A stretch of 64,000 nt of DNA from an uncultured Bacteroidales bacterium (GCA_902779165.1 CACZAN010000007.1:1-64000); one strand, 5' to 3'; numbered from the stretch's first letter, positions 6,875-17,600 are shown. Notes: generated by a model not told the origin, from the letters alone. A program made the numbers and translations.

Positions 6875-9517
6875 ATGTCCACACGTCCTACCATATTCTA
6901 TAATGAGTCTTATGAGTCCTATAGGCCCTATAGGTCCCATAAGCCCCATTGGCCCCATTATCCCTCCATCTTCTCTCACTTTTCATTTTTAATTTTCCTT
7001 TTCTCCCTTCTCACCCTCCTCTCCTGTTCCACCACCTCTAAACTGCCTGAAGGCGAAATACTCTACACGGGCATCTCGGAAATTGCCTACAACCGGCCGC
7101 CCAAGGCTCGCGGCAAGAAGGCTCCCGCACAGGATTCCACTGGCGTCATCACCGCTATTGCAGATGCCTACACGACTGCCGCCGACCTCTTCACTGGACG
7201 TGTGGATGCCGATAAGGTCATCCAACGACTGGAGCAACAGGCGCACGACAAGAACCTCACCCCACAGCAACGTGATAGCATCGAGCATGAGATGGAGATC
7301 TATCGTCAGGCCACCAAGACGGCGCAGGAAGAAGTCAATGCCGCCCTCGCCTATGCACCGAATAACAACATCTTCGGCAGCAGCTCGGCACGATGGCCCT
7401 TCCCCGTGGGATTGTGGTTCTATACAGGCTTTGTCAACGATTCCACCCGCTTCGGCCGATGGGTCTTCGATACCTTTGCCGCCACACCACGCACCATTTC
7501 TACAGCCAATCCCCGCCTGCGCACTCAGGTGGCACAGAACACCCTGCGCTCCTATGGATTCTTCAACAGCCACGTTGACTACCAGGTTCAGCCCCACCGG
7601 CATGATTCCCTGAAGGCGCGCCTCGCCTACAGTGTTTATCCTGGTCCCCTTCATCGTTTGGGCACTATTGAATATCGCAACTTCGGCCCCATCACCGACA
7701 GTCTCATCCACGCCACTGCTGACAAGTCTTATATCCATGAGGGTGATGCCTTCAGTGCCTCGAACCTCGATGCAGAGCGCCAGCGTCTGGCTGAGCTCTT
7801 CCGCAACAACGGATTCTACTATTTCCGTCCAGAGCACATCGCCTATCGGGCAGATACCATCCAGCAGCCCCTCACGGCTCAGCTGCGCGTGAGCCCGCGT
7901 TCCAACCTTTCGCCACAGACCCTGAACCGCTACTATATCGGACGCACCAATATCACTCTTTTGCCCTACGACGACTATAAGATTACAGACAGCCTCGTCT
8001 TTCGTGATGGCAACACCATGCGTTGGAGTGGAGGTACCAAGAAGCCGCCGGTGCGCTACGGACCAATCCTTCACTACCTCTTCTACCGTCGCGGCTCGCT
8101 CTATCGCCAGAATCTCCAGGAACTGGTGCAGTCCAAACTCAGCGGCATGGGCATTTTCTCCAGTTTACAGATGAACTATGTTCCGCGCGACACCAGTGCC
8201 ACCTGCGACACCCTCGATGTCAATATCTTCGCCATCATCGACAAACCCTACGACAGCGAACTCGAAGCCAAGATCACCAATAAGAGCAACGGCCTGCTGG
8301 GGCCTGGTCTTGCGTGGGGAATGACGAAACGCAACGTCTTCCGCGGAGCAGAGACCGTGAACTTCAAGGTCTACGGCTCCTATGAGTGGCAGACAGGTGC
8401 CGGAATCTCCAATGGCGACCGCAGCCTTATGAATTCCTTCGAGTTGGGAGCCGCACTCACACTCACTTATCCCCGCTTCCAGTTCTTCGGCCTCACTCGG
8501 GACATCAACCGACGGGCACAAGCCTCTACCTCATACAAACTGGATATCGACTGGATGAACCGTGCAAACTACTTCCAGATGATAAACGTCGGTGGGCGCA
8601 TTGCTTACACCTACCAGCGCCGTCGTGATATCAAGCACGAAATCACCCCCTTCCGCCTTGACTACACAATGCTTTTGCACCGCTCAGAGGCCTTCGATTC
8701 CATCATGCGTGACAATGAAGCCCTATACGTCAGTATGAGGGATCAGCTCGTACCTTCCGTGGGCTACACGTTCACTTATACACCTCGTCACCAACGTGGT
8801 TCTTCCACCGCCTCCTCGCAGCTTGGCAAGGCTTCATCGACCCTCATCCTCACCGCCAAGGAAGCCGGTAATGTCATCAACACCATCTACGGCCTTTGCG
8901 GACGACCCCTGAAAGAACGCAATAAGCACCTCCTTGGAGTGCCCTTTGCTCAATATCTGAAGCTCTCTGCCGAGTACCGCCACTCCTTCCCCATCACCGC
9001 ACGCAGCAATATTGCTACCCGTGCCTTCCTCGGAGCCGTATGGAGCTACGGCAACTCTACGATGGCACCTTATGCCGACCTCTTCAATGTGGGAGGTGCC
9101 AATAGTATACGTGCCTTCGGCGTGCGAACGATAGGTCCTGGACGCTACCATCCAGCGAACTCTAAGTGGAGTTATGTCGATCAGGTCGGTAACATCAAGC
9201 TCGAACTCAACGCTGAATACCGTTTCCCCATCGTGGGCAATCTCGAAGGGGCCGTCTTCCTCGATGCAGGTAATACCTGGCTCATGCAACCCGATCCGGC
9301 CCGTCCGGGTGGAGCCATCGACGCCAGCGAGTTCTTCAAGGATATCGCCCTCGGCACAGGTGCCGGAGTGCGTTATGACCTCGACTTCCTCGTCCTCCGA
9401 TTCGATATAGGAGTCGGTATCCATGCTCCCTACGATACCGGTAAGAGCGGCTACTACAATATGCGCCGCTTCTGGGATTCCCTTGGCTTCCACCTCGCCG
9501 TAGGCTATCCTTTCTAA
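6875..9517 (+). CDS. tamL: TamL-like lipidated Omp85 (BamA/TamA family) outer-membrane protein
   Basis: 880 residues as given. The protein has a lipobox (LLSC, Cys51), POTRA-like sequence (RLAELFRNNGFYYFRPEHIAYR; NLQELVQSKLSGMGIFSSLQM) and a C-terminal 16-strand-type barrel. Typical Omp85 barrel segments are seen: NVGGANSIRAFGVRTIGPGRY (VRGY/F-like element), LELNAEYRFPI and the terminal aromatic AVGYPF. It directly follows tamB, and in Bacteroidetes the TamA equivalent is a lipoprotein called TamL. The start is uncertain: the only ATG gives an odd 31-residue leader (SYESYRPYRSHKPHWPHYP) encoded by an intergenic-type repeat. The hydrophobic core FSHFSFLIFLFSLLTLL is encoded by T-rich repeat-like DNA. 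An ATT start nearer the core cannot be excluded. Confidence 0.88.
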   Translation: MSTRPTIFYNESYESYRPYRSHKPHWPHYPSIFSHFSFLIFLFSLLTLLSCSTTSKLPEGEILYTGISEIAYNRPPKARGKKAPAQDSTGVITAIADAYTTAADLFTGRVDADKVIQRLEQQAHDKNLTPQQRDSIEHEMEIYRQATKTAQEEVNAALAYAPNNNIFGSSSARWPFPVGLWFYTGFVNDSTRFGRWVFDTFAATPRTISTANPRLRTQVAQNTLRSYGFFNSHVDYQVQPHRHDSLKARLAYSVYPGPLHRLGTIEYRNFGPITDSLIHATADKSYIHEGDAFSASNLDAERQRLAELFRNNGFYYFRPEHIAYRADTIQQPLTAQLRVSPRSNLSPQTLNRYYIGRTNITLLPYDDYKITDSLVFRDGNTMRWSGGTKKPPVRYGPILHYLFYRRGSLYRQNLQELVQSKLSGMGIFSSLQMNYVPRDTSATCDTLDVNIFAIIDKPYDSELEAKITNKSNGLLGPGLAWGMTKRNVFRGAETVNFKVYGSYEWQTGAGISNGDRSLMNSFELGAALTLTYPRFQFFGLTRDINRRAQASTSYKLDIDWMNRANYFQMINVGGRIAYTYQRRRDIKHEITPFRLDYTMLLHRSEAFDSIMRDNEALYVSMRDQLVPSVGYTFTYTPRHQRGSSTASSQLGKASSTLILTAKEAGNVINTIYGLCGRPLKERNKHLLGVPFAQYLKLSAEYRHSFPITARSNIATRAFLGAVWSYGNSTMAPYADLFNVGGANSIRAFGVRTIGPGRYHPANSKWSYVDQVGNIKLELNAEYRFPIVGNLEGAVFLDAGNTWLMQPDPARPGGAIDASEFFKDIALGTGAGVRYDLDFLVLRFDIGVGIHAPYDTGKSGYYNMRRFWDSLGFHLAVGYPF
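6898..7010 (+). repeat. CCCATAAGCCCC-type repeat plus T-rich TTTTCA repeat inside the tamL 5' end
   Basis: Positions 6909-6960 repeat 9-11-base units of the form CCCTATAGG / CCCATAAGC / CCCCATTGG. The same family occurs at 36737-36756, 49775-49808 and 53121-53163. Positions 6974-7010 are T-rich (CTCACTTTTCATTTTTAATT). Both are read through as tamL codons. Confidence 0.7.
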
Positions 9518-9593
9518 AGCCGTCCCCCTTTCTTCATTTTTTTGATAGAAAAGAAGCTCCCTCACGCACTTATTGTCAAGCCCCCACCTCACT

Positions 9594-9630
9594 TTTCCAT
9601 GACCTAAAAAATGGTGATCCATGGAAAATC
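9594..9630. promoter_or_regulatory. Imperfect palindrome upstream of the TPR/HTH regulator
   Basis: TTTTCCATGA and TCCATGGAAAA face each other across about 15 bases, roughly 100 bases upstream of the -7 box at 9712. It could be an operator. The region 9518-9711 shows nothing else recognisable. Confidence 0.3.
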
Positions 9631-9711
9631 ATTAGAAATCAATAAGAAACATTTTTATGGATGGCGTAAAATTTCCACGGGGGAAGTGATACAACCTATC
9701 AGAAAAAGCCG

Positions 9712-9719
9712 TACCTTTG
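9712..9719 (+). promoter_or_regulatory. -7 box (TACCTTTG) for the TPR/HTH regulator
   Basis: TACCTTTG ends 24 bases before the ATG at 9744. It overlaps the TTG at 9717, so that codon is not the start. Confidence 0.7.
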
Positions 9720-9743
9720 CCGCAGATTTCAACGTCATTTACA

Positions 9744-11183
9744 ATGAAAGCCGTCAGAAACCTGCTTTTACTGCTTGCGGCAACACTCATAACAGCCTGT
9801 GAGCGTGGACAACGGACATCAACCGATGAGTCTGGTGATGACCTCGGCAGTGCACGTGCCTGCTACGAACGTGCTCTGGAGGCTTTCGACGGCGACAGCA
9901 TCCGCCTTGGTGAGCAGTTGTTGAACCAGGCAATTCGTCTTGCCACAGCTTCCGACGACCTTCACACCCTCTACCTTGCGCAGTCGCGACTGGCAGAGTC
10001 CTTGGCCTGGGGCAACAGCGAAGCGGCACTCGAAATGGCCAAGCAGGCGTTGGCCACCTATGAACGGCGACCCGACGACGAACGCAACCACATTATTCTA
10101 TTAGATTATATAGGAACGTACGCGAGCCAGCTGGCTTTCAATACCGACGGTTCCTTCGACGAGGCCCTCGACTACACCAACCGTGCTTACCAGCTCGCCC
10201 TTGCTTCACGGGACTCGCTGGGCACAGAGCAGATGTGCCAGACCCTCACCAGCCTTGCCAACATCCATTGGGCCATGGAGGAATACACCACAGCCCTCGG
10301 CTTTGCGCGTCAGGCTGTGGTATGTGCCGACGACGGGCAGCTGCTGGGCGTTCAGCAGGTGCTGGCGCGATGTCTTGTCAGCTGCGATTCGTTGCCCGAG
10401 GCCGAGGCCGTGTATCGGCAGATGCAGCCCGGCGCTGACCTGCAGGCAGCCTACATTGTGCAGAGCAACCTCGCCAAGCTGGCCCTGCACCGCAGCGACA
10501 TCGCGGCGGCAGAGGAGGCCATAGACTCTGCTTTCAGCCACGCCGAAGACCTCTATTACAAGGCGTTGCAACAGAAGGACGAATATTATCAGACGGCTTT
10601 GCAGCAGGAACTCGACAACGAACAGTTGCGCTATAGGACTGCCCTGCAGCGCCGCACGCTCTGGAGCGGTATCATCATCATACTGCTGCTGGCTGGTGTC
10701 ACAGCTTATATCGTTCGCCATCGCCTGCGCGACAGCCGGCAAAAGCTTGCCATACAGCAACAGCAGCTGCAACTGCACGAACAGGAGGCAGCAGCGCAAC
10801 GCGAACAATTGCGGCAGCGCGACAGCATTATCGACTTCCTTCAGGATTTCATTCTCCAGCGCTCAGAGGTCATCCAGAAACTCGGAGCCAGCAGCGAACG
10901 ACATATCGCCCTCACCCCGCGTGAGTGGAATGAGGTGGAGCGCACCCTCAACGCCATTGACAGCGACCGCTTTGTCCGTCTGCGCCTGCGCTTCCCCGAC
11001 CTGCGCGAAGAGGATCTGCAACTCTGTATCCTCACCCGCCTGCGTCTCACCAACCGCGCTATCGGAAACATCTACGGCGTCAGTATCTCCGCAGTACAGC
11101 ACCGCAAGCTGAAACTCAAGAAAGAAGTCTTCGGCGAAGACAACCCCGACATCCCCTTCGAACAAGTGCTCGATTCTTTGTAA
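9744..11183 (+). CDS. Membrane-tethered TPR / helix-turn-helix regulator
   Basis: 479 residues from the ATG at 9744. The N-terminus is a lipoprotein-type signal (LLLLLAATLITAC). About 280 residues of TPR-like helices follow (SARACYERALEAFDGDSIRLGEQLL; LTSLANIHWAMEEYTTALGFARQAV). One transmembrane segment lies at about 306-326 (LWSGIIIILLLAGVTAYIV), then a Gln-rich coiled coil (about 328-375). The C-terminal domain of about 90 residues contains LTPREWNEVERTL and NRAIGNIYGVSISAVQHRKLKLKKE, which reads as a LuxR-like HTH. The topology would place TPRs outside and the HTH in the cytoplasm, a one-component membrane regulator design common in Bacteroidales. The target is unknown. Neighbours suggest the surface proteins downstream, but that is inference. 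The partial gene at 1-717 has a similar N-terminus. Confidence 0.85.
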   Translation: MKAVRNLLLLLAATLITACERGQRTSTDESGDDLGSARACYERALEAFDGDSIRLGEQLLNQAIRLATASDDLHTLYLAQSRLAESLAWGNSEAALEMAKQALATYERRPDDERNHIILLDYIGTYASQLAFNTDGSFDEALDYTNRAYQLALASRDSLGTEQMCQTLTSLANIHWAMEEYTTALGFARQAVVCADDGQLLGVQQVLARCLVSCDSLPEAEAVYRQMQPGADLQAAYIVQSNLAKLALHRSDIAAAEEAIDSAFSHAEDLYYKALQQKDEYYQTALQQELDNEQLRYRTALQRRTLWSGIIIILLLAGVTAYIVRHRLRDSRQKLAIQQQQLQLHEQEAAAQREQLRQRDSIIDFLQDFILQRSEVIQKLGASSERHIALTPREWNEVERTLNAIDSDRFVRLRLRFPDLREEDLQLCILTRLRLTNRAIGNIYGVSISAVQHRKLKLKKEVFGEDNPDIPFEQVLDSL

Positions 11184-11237
11184 AGTTGAGAATTGAATTA
11201 ATGAAACATTGAATATTAACTAATAATCCATACAACT

Positions 11238-13976
11238 ATGAAGCAAGTAGGTTTTATCATCTTTCTGGTTTGGGCAGTTTCTCTTCCCTTATCAGCTGTT
11301 AAGGTCACAATAAATGATATTCGCTATGAGGTTGACACAATTAGTAGAACGGCCGAAATAGAAAAAGTTTTAGATAGTTATTCATCATATTCAGGAGATA
11401 TTATTATTCCATCTACAATTACTGTAGAAGGTGCAGATTGTAGTGTAATAAGTATAGCTGCAAATGCTTTTTACGGTTGCTCGGCCACGAGCATCACATT
11501 ACCAAATAGTATAAGCAAGATAGGTCGGGCAGCATTCAAGGAATGCGAAAAATTGACCACAATTATACTTCCCGAAAGATTGGATAGTATCTCTGCAGAA
11601 ACATTTTATAATTGTTTTATATTAAAGAATGTTCTCATACCAGAAAACGTCAAATCAATTGGAGATTATGCCTTTTGTAATTGCGTGGAGCTTTCTTTGA
11701 ATATCCCGAGCAGTTTAGAGAAGATCGGTATTGGAGCATTTAGCAATTGTCATGCAATTGAGGATATAATTATCCCCGAAGGAGTTACCGTTATTCCCCA
11801 TTATGCATTCTATTGGTGCGCGTCTTTGAAGTCCGTCATTCTTCCTGAAGGGTTGAAAGAGATAGGGACTTCAGCCTTCTTTGGATGTAAAAATCTAGGT
11901 AATTTGAATATTCCTGAGGATGTTACAATCATTGGTCCTGGCGCCTTTATTGGATGTTCTAGCTTCACAGAGATGAAGATTCCTCAGAAAGTAACACGAA
12001 TAGAAAGCAACACGTTTGAATCTTGTTCGAACTTGAATTCTATTTCATTACCTGATAATATCCGTAGTATCGGAATCGAAGCCTTTCGTAGGTGCAAAGC
12101 ACTAAAAACAATAGATATGTCCAACAATATAGAATATATAGGAACAGATGCATTTAATGATACACCATGGTACCAAAATCAATCAGATGGTCTCTTATAT
12201 ATCGGTCGGGTAGCATACAAGTATCTTGGTGAAATGCCTCCTCAGACAATAATCCAAATCAAAGAGGGGACAAAAAGTATTTCTTCAAATGCATTCGAGA
12301 ATTGTACAGGACTGTCGGAAATCCATATTCCCAATAGTGTATTTGATATCGGTGATTATTGTTTTTCAGGATGTGTCAACTTGTCACATTTTGACACTCC
12401 CGATTCACTAAAAAGTATAGGTGCGTTTTCTTTTAATAGTTGTAAAATGTTGGTGAAAGTAAATCTTCCTCCTCAAGTATCAATGATTGGTCCGTATGCT
12501 TTTGCCAATTGTTACAAATTGAGAAGTGTCAATCTTCCAGATAGCTTACCTTACATTCGTCAATATGCATTTTTGAATTGCGTATCGATTTCTTCCATCA
12601 CCATTCCTAAGAAAGTACAATATATTTCATCGTCAGCTTTCCAGAACAATACTAGTTTAACAACTGTTTATCTTCCTAAGAATAGTTTGGAATGGATATA
12701 TGACAATGCTTTTTCTGGATGTAAGAACCTTTCTGATGTATATTGCCCTGCAACAGTGATACCTAATTTATACAGTTCTGCTTTCAGTAGCACACCTATA
12801 GAATCTGCCACTCTTCATGTTCCTGACACGTGTGTCGAGGCATATCGGAAAGCTGATGGATGGAGCGGATTTGGAAGAATTGTTTCTTTATTAGATAAAC
12901 CTTATCTCACTTTTGTAGATGGTGGTAAATTGTGGAATACGGGAATCATGGCCGATGACGAGTTTTTGAAGCAGTATGAATACCGCTTCTACGGGGATAC
13001 GATTATCAATGGAAGAAGATGCATGGAGTTGATACGGAGTGAATTGATGACGAGGCAGTATGGCGGTACCCAGCCCATAGACACGATCTATGTCGGTGCG
13101 TTGTATGAGGAAGACCAGAAGGTGTATTGTGCTTTCCCAGGCCAGCAGGAGTTCGAGCTCCTCTACGACTTCGCATCGCCTGTGGGTTCGGATGTCGAGA
13201 TTCGTGGCGAACAATTCACTATAGTCCGCAAGGAGATGAGTCAAGAACCAGGATTCAAGGGGAATTGCACCTATCTTCAATTGAAGGGTCAAACGGATGC
13301 ACCCCTTCTGTGCTGGATGGAAGGCATCGGCAACCAGTCTAATCCTTTGGCCCCCCTTTTCTATCGGCATTCAACCGACTTCCAAGATGAAGTTCTGCTG
13401 TTCTGCTCTATCCTCCCCGATGAAATCATTTATTTGAGGGACGAGAGCCTGCCCTCAAATATCGAAGTCAAGAAGCAGTGGCTGGACTTCACGCATACCA
13501 CGAAACCGAGGCCGAAGAGTCCGAAGAAAAATGAAGGCCCCACTCCAACTCTCCCCGTGGGGGCGAGGGATGAGACTGATGGCGAAGAGAACCTGACGGG
13601 TGAGTATTCGGCGAAGGAGCTGTTTGTGAATATGAACTCATTGTCAGGAACTTACAATGTTGCGTTGACGGACGCCATCGGCAACGAGGTGTATCGGAAG
13701 GAGGTGCAGACAAACAACATCGTCGCGCTCAACACCGATCTGACGAAGTACGTCGAAGGGACTTACACCCTCACCATTGAGAATAATGAGGAGCTGTACA
13801 CCGCAACCCTCACCCTCCCTCTCATCGACGATGCCGTCCGCCACTTATCCACTACCCCAAGTTCTAATTCCTCCACTCGCCACTCATACTACACCCTCTC
13901 CGGCCGACGCCTCTCCACCCCGCCGACCCGAAAGGGAGTGTATATCAGAGGCAGGAAGAAGGTGGTGGTGAAGTAA
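11238..13976 (+). CDS. BspA-like leucine-rich-repeat surface protein
   Basis: 912 residues. A signal peptide (MKQVGFIIFLVWAVSLPLSA) is followed by about 20 LRR_5/TpLRR repeats (residues about 60-540) with the signature IPxxVxxIGxxAFxxCxxL. A module of about 150 residues (about 555-720) carries GDTIINGRRCMEL and YVGALYEEDQKVYCAFPG and is shared with the gene at 14683. The last 170 residues are nearly the same as the end of that gene, ending in LSGRRL...GVYIRGRKKVVVK. BspA-type proteins are surface adhesins. The LRR part is clearly AT-richer than the C-terminal third (roughly 40% against 55% GC in sampled rows), suggesting a mosaic gene. Residues 767-779 (GPTPTLPVGARDE) come from a GC-rich palindromic insert absent from the paralog. 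Confidence 0.88.
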   Translation: MKQVGFIIFLVWAVSLPLSAVKVTINDIRYEVDTISRTAEIEKVLDSYSSYSGDIIIPSTITVEGADCSVISIAANAFYGCSATSITLPNSISKIGRAAFKECEKLTTIILPERLDSISAETFYNCFILKNVLIPENVKSIGDYAFCNCVELSLNIPSSLEKIGIGAFSNCHAIEDIIIPEGVTVIPHYAFYWCASLKSVILPEGLKEIGTSAFFGCKNLGNLNIPEDVTIIGPGAFIGCSSFTEMKIPQKVTRIESNTFESCSNLNSISLPDNIRSIGIEAFRRCKALKTIDMSNNIEYIGTDAFNDTPWYQNQSDGLLYIGRVAYKYLGEMPPQTIIQIKEGTKSISSNAFENCTGLSEIHIPNSVFDIGDYCFSGCVNLSHFDTPDSLKSIGAFSFNSCKMLVKVNLPPQVSMIGPYAFANCYKLRSVNLPDSLPYIRQYAFLNCVSISSITIPKKVQYISSSAFQNNTSLTTVYLPKNSLEWIYDNAFSGCKNLSDVYCPATVIPNLYSSAFSSTPIESATLHVPDTCVEAYRKADGWSGFGRIVSLLDKPYLTFVDGGKLWNTGIMADDEFLKQYEYRFYGDTIINGRRCMELIRSELMTRQYGGTQPIDTIYVGALYEEDQKVYCAFPGQQEFELLYDFASPVGSDVEIRGEQFTIVRKEMSQEPGFKGNCTYLQLKGQTDAPLLCWMEGIGNQSNPLAPLFYRHSTDFQDEVLLFCSILPDEIIYLRDESLPSNIEVKKQWLDFTHTTKPRPKSPKKNEGPTPTLPVGARDETDGEENLTGEYSAKELFVNMNSLSGTYNVALTDAIGNEVYRKEVQTNNIVALNTDLTKYVEGTYTLTIENNEELYTATLTLPLIDDAVRHLSTTPSSNSSTRHSYYTLSGRRLSTPPTRKGVYIRGRKKVVVK
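13536..13574 (+). repeat. In-frame GC-rich palindromic element in the LRR protein gene
   Basis: The sequence runs GGCCCCACTCC..CTCCCCGTGGGGG..GAG and reads GPTPTLPVGARDE. The otherwise very similar paralog (17745-17815) has a different, shorter linker at this point. Confidence 0.7.
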
Positions 13977-13979
13977 AAA

Positions 13980-14019
13980 GAAAAAACAAATTTTAACAGA
14001 AAAAGAGCGCACCCGTCAC
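13980..14019 (+). repeat. 40-bp dispersed 3' element, copy A
   Basis: It contains AAAAAACAAATTTTAACAG followed by AAAAAGAGCGCACCCGTCAC. It is 39/40 identical to copy B (21046-21085) and matched in reverse by copy C (31109-31140). It starts three bases after the LRR gene stop. The remaining 190 bases before the next gene are AT-rich with no other feature except the -7 box at 14181. Confidence 0.8.
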
Positions 14020-14180
14020 ATGGTGAATTCATCTTAGAACATCAAAGAAGTAAAAGGCATTTAAAAATGGCGATATAATCAGAAAGTGGCCTCCTGCTGT
14101 AATATTTCTGCTGAAAAGTGTGTATATGTGAATAGGAAGCAATAAATCGATAATTATTTGGCTATATCATATAGAATGAG

Positions 14181-14188
14181 TAGTTTTG
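14181..14188 (+). promoter_or_regulatory. -7 box (TAGTTTTG) for the small lipoprotein
   Basis: TAGTTTTG lies 22 bases upstream of the ATG at 14210. Confidence 0.55.
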
Positions 14189-14209
14189 CATTGTGAAACC
14201 CCTTAAAAT

Positions 14210-14614
14210 ATGACGAAAATGAAAATAAAACAATTATTTGTTCTATTGGCATATTTTGTAATGCTGACCTGCGTTATTATATCCTGTGGTAGTGATAAGG
14301 AATCAGACCAGTCTTTCATCAACCTTACAGCTGTAGGGCAATATGTAGAAGATAAGGATGATCTGAGTGGCATCATCAGCTACAACAACTCCACTGATAA
14401 ATGGTTCATACAGGTACCGGTGGAAGGTTCGATAGATCATGTCGCGTACTATTATCCCATTCAGATAGAGCCGTTTTTTTGTAACGATAGGTTGAGAGTC
14501 CGCTTTTCCGGGAAAGTGTATCAGCTGGATGAAACACTAAAGTCACAGATTCCCCAAATGGGTGGGTGTGATTATTATGCTATCCAATTAACACGAATCA
14601 TTAGAGACGATTAA
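14210..14614 (+). CDS. Small lipoprotein of unknown function
   Basis: 134 residues. The N-terminus MTKMKIKQLFVLLAYFVMLTCVIISCGSD contains a lipobox (IISC), so the protein should be lipid-anchored. The mature part of about 105 residues has alternating hydrophobic strands and aromatic residues (WFIQVPVEGSIDHVAYYYPIQIEPFF), which suggests a small beta fold. No family was recognised. It is AT-rich like the front halves of its two neighbours and lies between them with its own promoter box and its own short 3' gap, so it is probably transcribed separately. A role together with the neighbouring surface proteins is only a guess. Confidence 0.7.
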   Translation: MTKMKIKQLFVLLAYFVMLTCVIISCGSDKESDQSFINLTAVGQYVEDKDDLSGIISYNNSTDKWFIQVPVEGSIDHVAYYYPIQIEPFFCNDRLRVRFSGKVYQLDETLKSQIPQMGGCDYYAIQLTRIIRDD

Positions 14615-14643
14615 TACTCTCACTTATTTGTGTGATTCATACC

Positions 14644-14651
14644 TACCTTTG
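14644..14651 (+). promoter_or_regulatory. -7 box (TACCTTTG) for the modular secreted protein
   Basis: TACCTTTG lies 32 bases before the ATG at 14683. The predicted leader is about 25 bases. Confidence 0.65.
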
Positions 14652-14682
14652 CCATATCATCTCATAAAAAACACTTTTGTAT

Positions 14683-17600
14683 ATGAAACGTTTATTAATA
14701 TCATCACTTTTCTCCTTTATCTGCTTAGGAAGTTATCTCCTCGCAGACGAAGAGGAATATGCATCCTTTATAGTTAATAATTCAGGTATTGACTCCTGTG
14801 CTATCGGGCTTCCCGTAATTACCTCTGCAGAGCAATCCGTAACACAGTCCATTCAACAACAATGGACTATGCTTCCAGGAGAGCAATGCACGAAATTGAC
14901 ATACTATGGCTATAATCCTGGCAAAGCCATCACTCGGCATTTTGAAGTTTGGATGGGACGTATAGACGATTTTGCCTTTTTTGTCCAAAATCTTTTTGTC
15001 CCTAAAGAAAAACTCCAAAAGGTATTTGATGGAGAATGTACAATTGTACAAGGAGGAAGTAATGAAGAACCTATAGCGTTGTTGGAAATACCTTTTGATG
15101 TACCTTTTATAGCAAATAACTATACCTATACATGCATACAGATTTTGAGTTCCGGTGAAGCGACCAACGATGTTTTCTTTCAAGTCTGCAATAGTGGCAA
15201 AGGATTATATACGATTGGTTCATCCGGAGAACAACAAACGGTCAACGATGTTGCAATCGATTACACTATCAAGAGCAAAGTAAACCATTATTTGGGAAAT
15301 GTCAAGAATCAAGAGAGCAGGCCAATAGCAGAAGCTAAGATTATTATGAAAAGCAATTATGCTCAATATGAGACTGCAACAGATGAAGCAGGCAACTTCG
15401 ACATCTCCATTACAAGAGATTGTAAATATGACTGTCTTGTAATGGCTTCTGGCCATACATTTTTCTATGAGTCACATGCGCAGTTCCTTCCTAATCTTCC
15501 CATACAATATGAGCTCTTCGATAAGTTTAGCTACAAAGCAGGTAAACGTTATACTATCATGCTACCTTACGAACCCAACGCGGAGGTCGGCAAATACTTT
15601 CGCTTTGACCGTGTGGAGGGTAGCATGTTTATCTTTGAAAGAGAATTTGCCCCCCAAGCTAATTGCCCCTATGTTTTCGTTCCTTCAAAGGATATGCAGC
15701 TTGATGTGAATGGGTTAGAATTGTCTTTAGAACCTATATGCATAGAGATTGATAAAGTCAGATTCATTGGAGCTTATGGTCAATCTTTCATGGTAGTGTC
15801 GACAAATAATGCATCATGGCATGGGGAGAATCCCGTCCATGACGGCCAAGAGATGTCAGGAACCTATCTCCCACTACAAGGTGTTCTCTATTGGGATTCC
15901 ATGCAATATCCTGGAGCAGAATTAGTTTTCAACGATCCCACCCCCACTTACCGCCCCTTCATTGAAGAGGGCAAGCGTTGGACCTATGTCCGCACTCCTG
16001 ATCATCCCGCTTATAGCCCTTACTTCTATGAGTATTATTTGGAAGGGGACACGGTCATCGGCGGACAGAAATGTCTGAAATTGTTTTCGGAGAACGAATA
16101 CAATGATAACAAAGTCATCTATAAAGGATCGTTGTACGAAGAAGATAAGAAAGTGTACGCCTTTCTCCCTGAACAGGGAACTGCGGACCTACTCTACGAT
16201 TTCGGGTGCGAAGTCGATGATGAAATTTGTGTTTCCGAAGGAAGAATGTTGGTCACAGACATCATTCAGAGGGAGTATGACGGTATGACCTTGCGCTTTT
16301 ATAACTTATTATGGTTATCAGATGATGGAATGCATAATGTAGATGGATGTGTATGGGTTGAGGGCATCGGTGGACTGATAGACTTTTTCCAAACGGTACC
16401 AACTATCGGTAGTTCTAAATGGCTATATCGCTGCGAAGTGAATGGTGAAGCACTCTATCGATATGAGTATGTACAGCCGAAGTACACAGAGGAGGATTAC
16501 CATGAAATGGCAATAGAGGGCAAGACGTGGAACTACATCCACCATTATATAGACGAAAAGGGTACACATGTTGAGGAACCTTACTCCTATGTGGTGAAGG
16601 GTGATACCATCATTGAACAGAAGATTTGTAAGAAACTCTATTATCAGGATTCCCAAACGGAAAGATTCGTTTGTGCCTTATGGGAAACTGGTCGTGACTT
16701 GATGAAACGACCTTCTGGAAGTGATTCGTGGCAAAGAACATATCAGTTTGGACGTACTGACATAGGCCGAGTCTTCGATTGGGACTCTAAACAGGGAACA
16801 GGCCGAGTCTTCTGGATGCTCCACGACAGAGACACCATCACAGTGAACGGAATGGATTACTATCGCCTTACATTCTATAGTAAAACCATTGATGGAGGTA
16901 CGACAGGTATGCTCACGACTATAGAGGACGGCCCTGATGTATGGCATGAGATATGGGTGGAAGGTGTCGGCTCAGAGCTAAACGGCATCGAAGATCCTGT
17001 ACATGAGAAACCTCTGAATAACGAGGACTACACGCGCTTTGTGTCATGTTATGAGGACGGCGTTTGTATATTCACCGCCAATGACTTCAGGATGGAGAAG
17101 CCCGACCCCGCCACCACCTACCGCCCCTTCATTGAAGAGGGGAAGGTGTGGAAGGTGGGATCTCCTGATTTGCTGGGTGAAATCTACTGTCTGGATACTT
17201 ACTATTTTGAAGGAGACACAATTGTGGGCAACAAGACTTGCAAGAAGATGATGTGCCATACCGAATGGAAAGAGTCTTATGGCCACGAACCATGGACCGG
17301 ATATGTTGGGGCATTGTACGAAGAGAGCAAGAGAACATATATTGCTCATCCTGGCAGCCAGCAGTTCGTCCTCCTCTATGACTTCGCCGCACCTGTTGGC
17401 ACAACTATCGATTTCTACGACGGCTACGAGCAAATGCCCTCATCCTGCCTTATCAGCAAAAAGTATATGAGTACAGATAGCATCTTTCATGGAATGGTGA
17501 CAGAGATAAAGATGTATGACCCAGATCTGCAACTCATGACCTCGACGACTTATAGTGAATGGAGAGAAGGCGTTGGATATAACTGCATACAGAATGTTTA

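Noticed and set aside
6989-8074. Minus-strand frame of 361 residues opposite tamL
   Set aside because: Low-information antisense translation. The tamL POTRA and barrel motifs are on the plus strand.
9717-9743. TTG 9717 as start of the TPR/HTH regulator
   Set aside because: It lies within the promoter box. The ATG at 9744 gives a clean lipoprotein signal.
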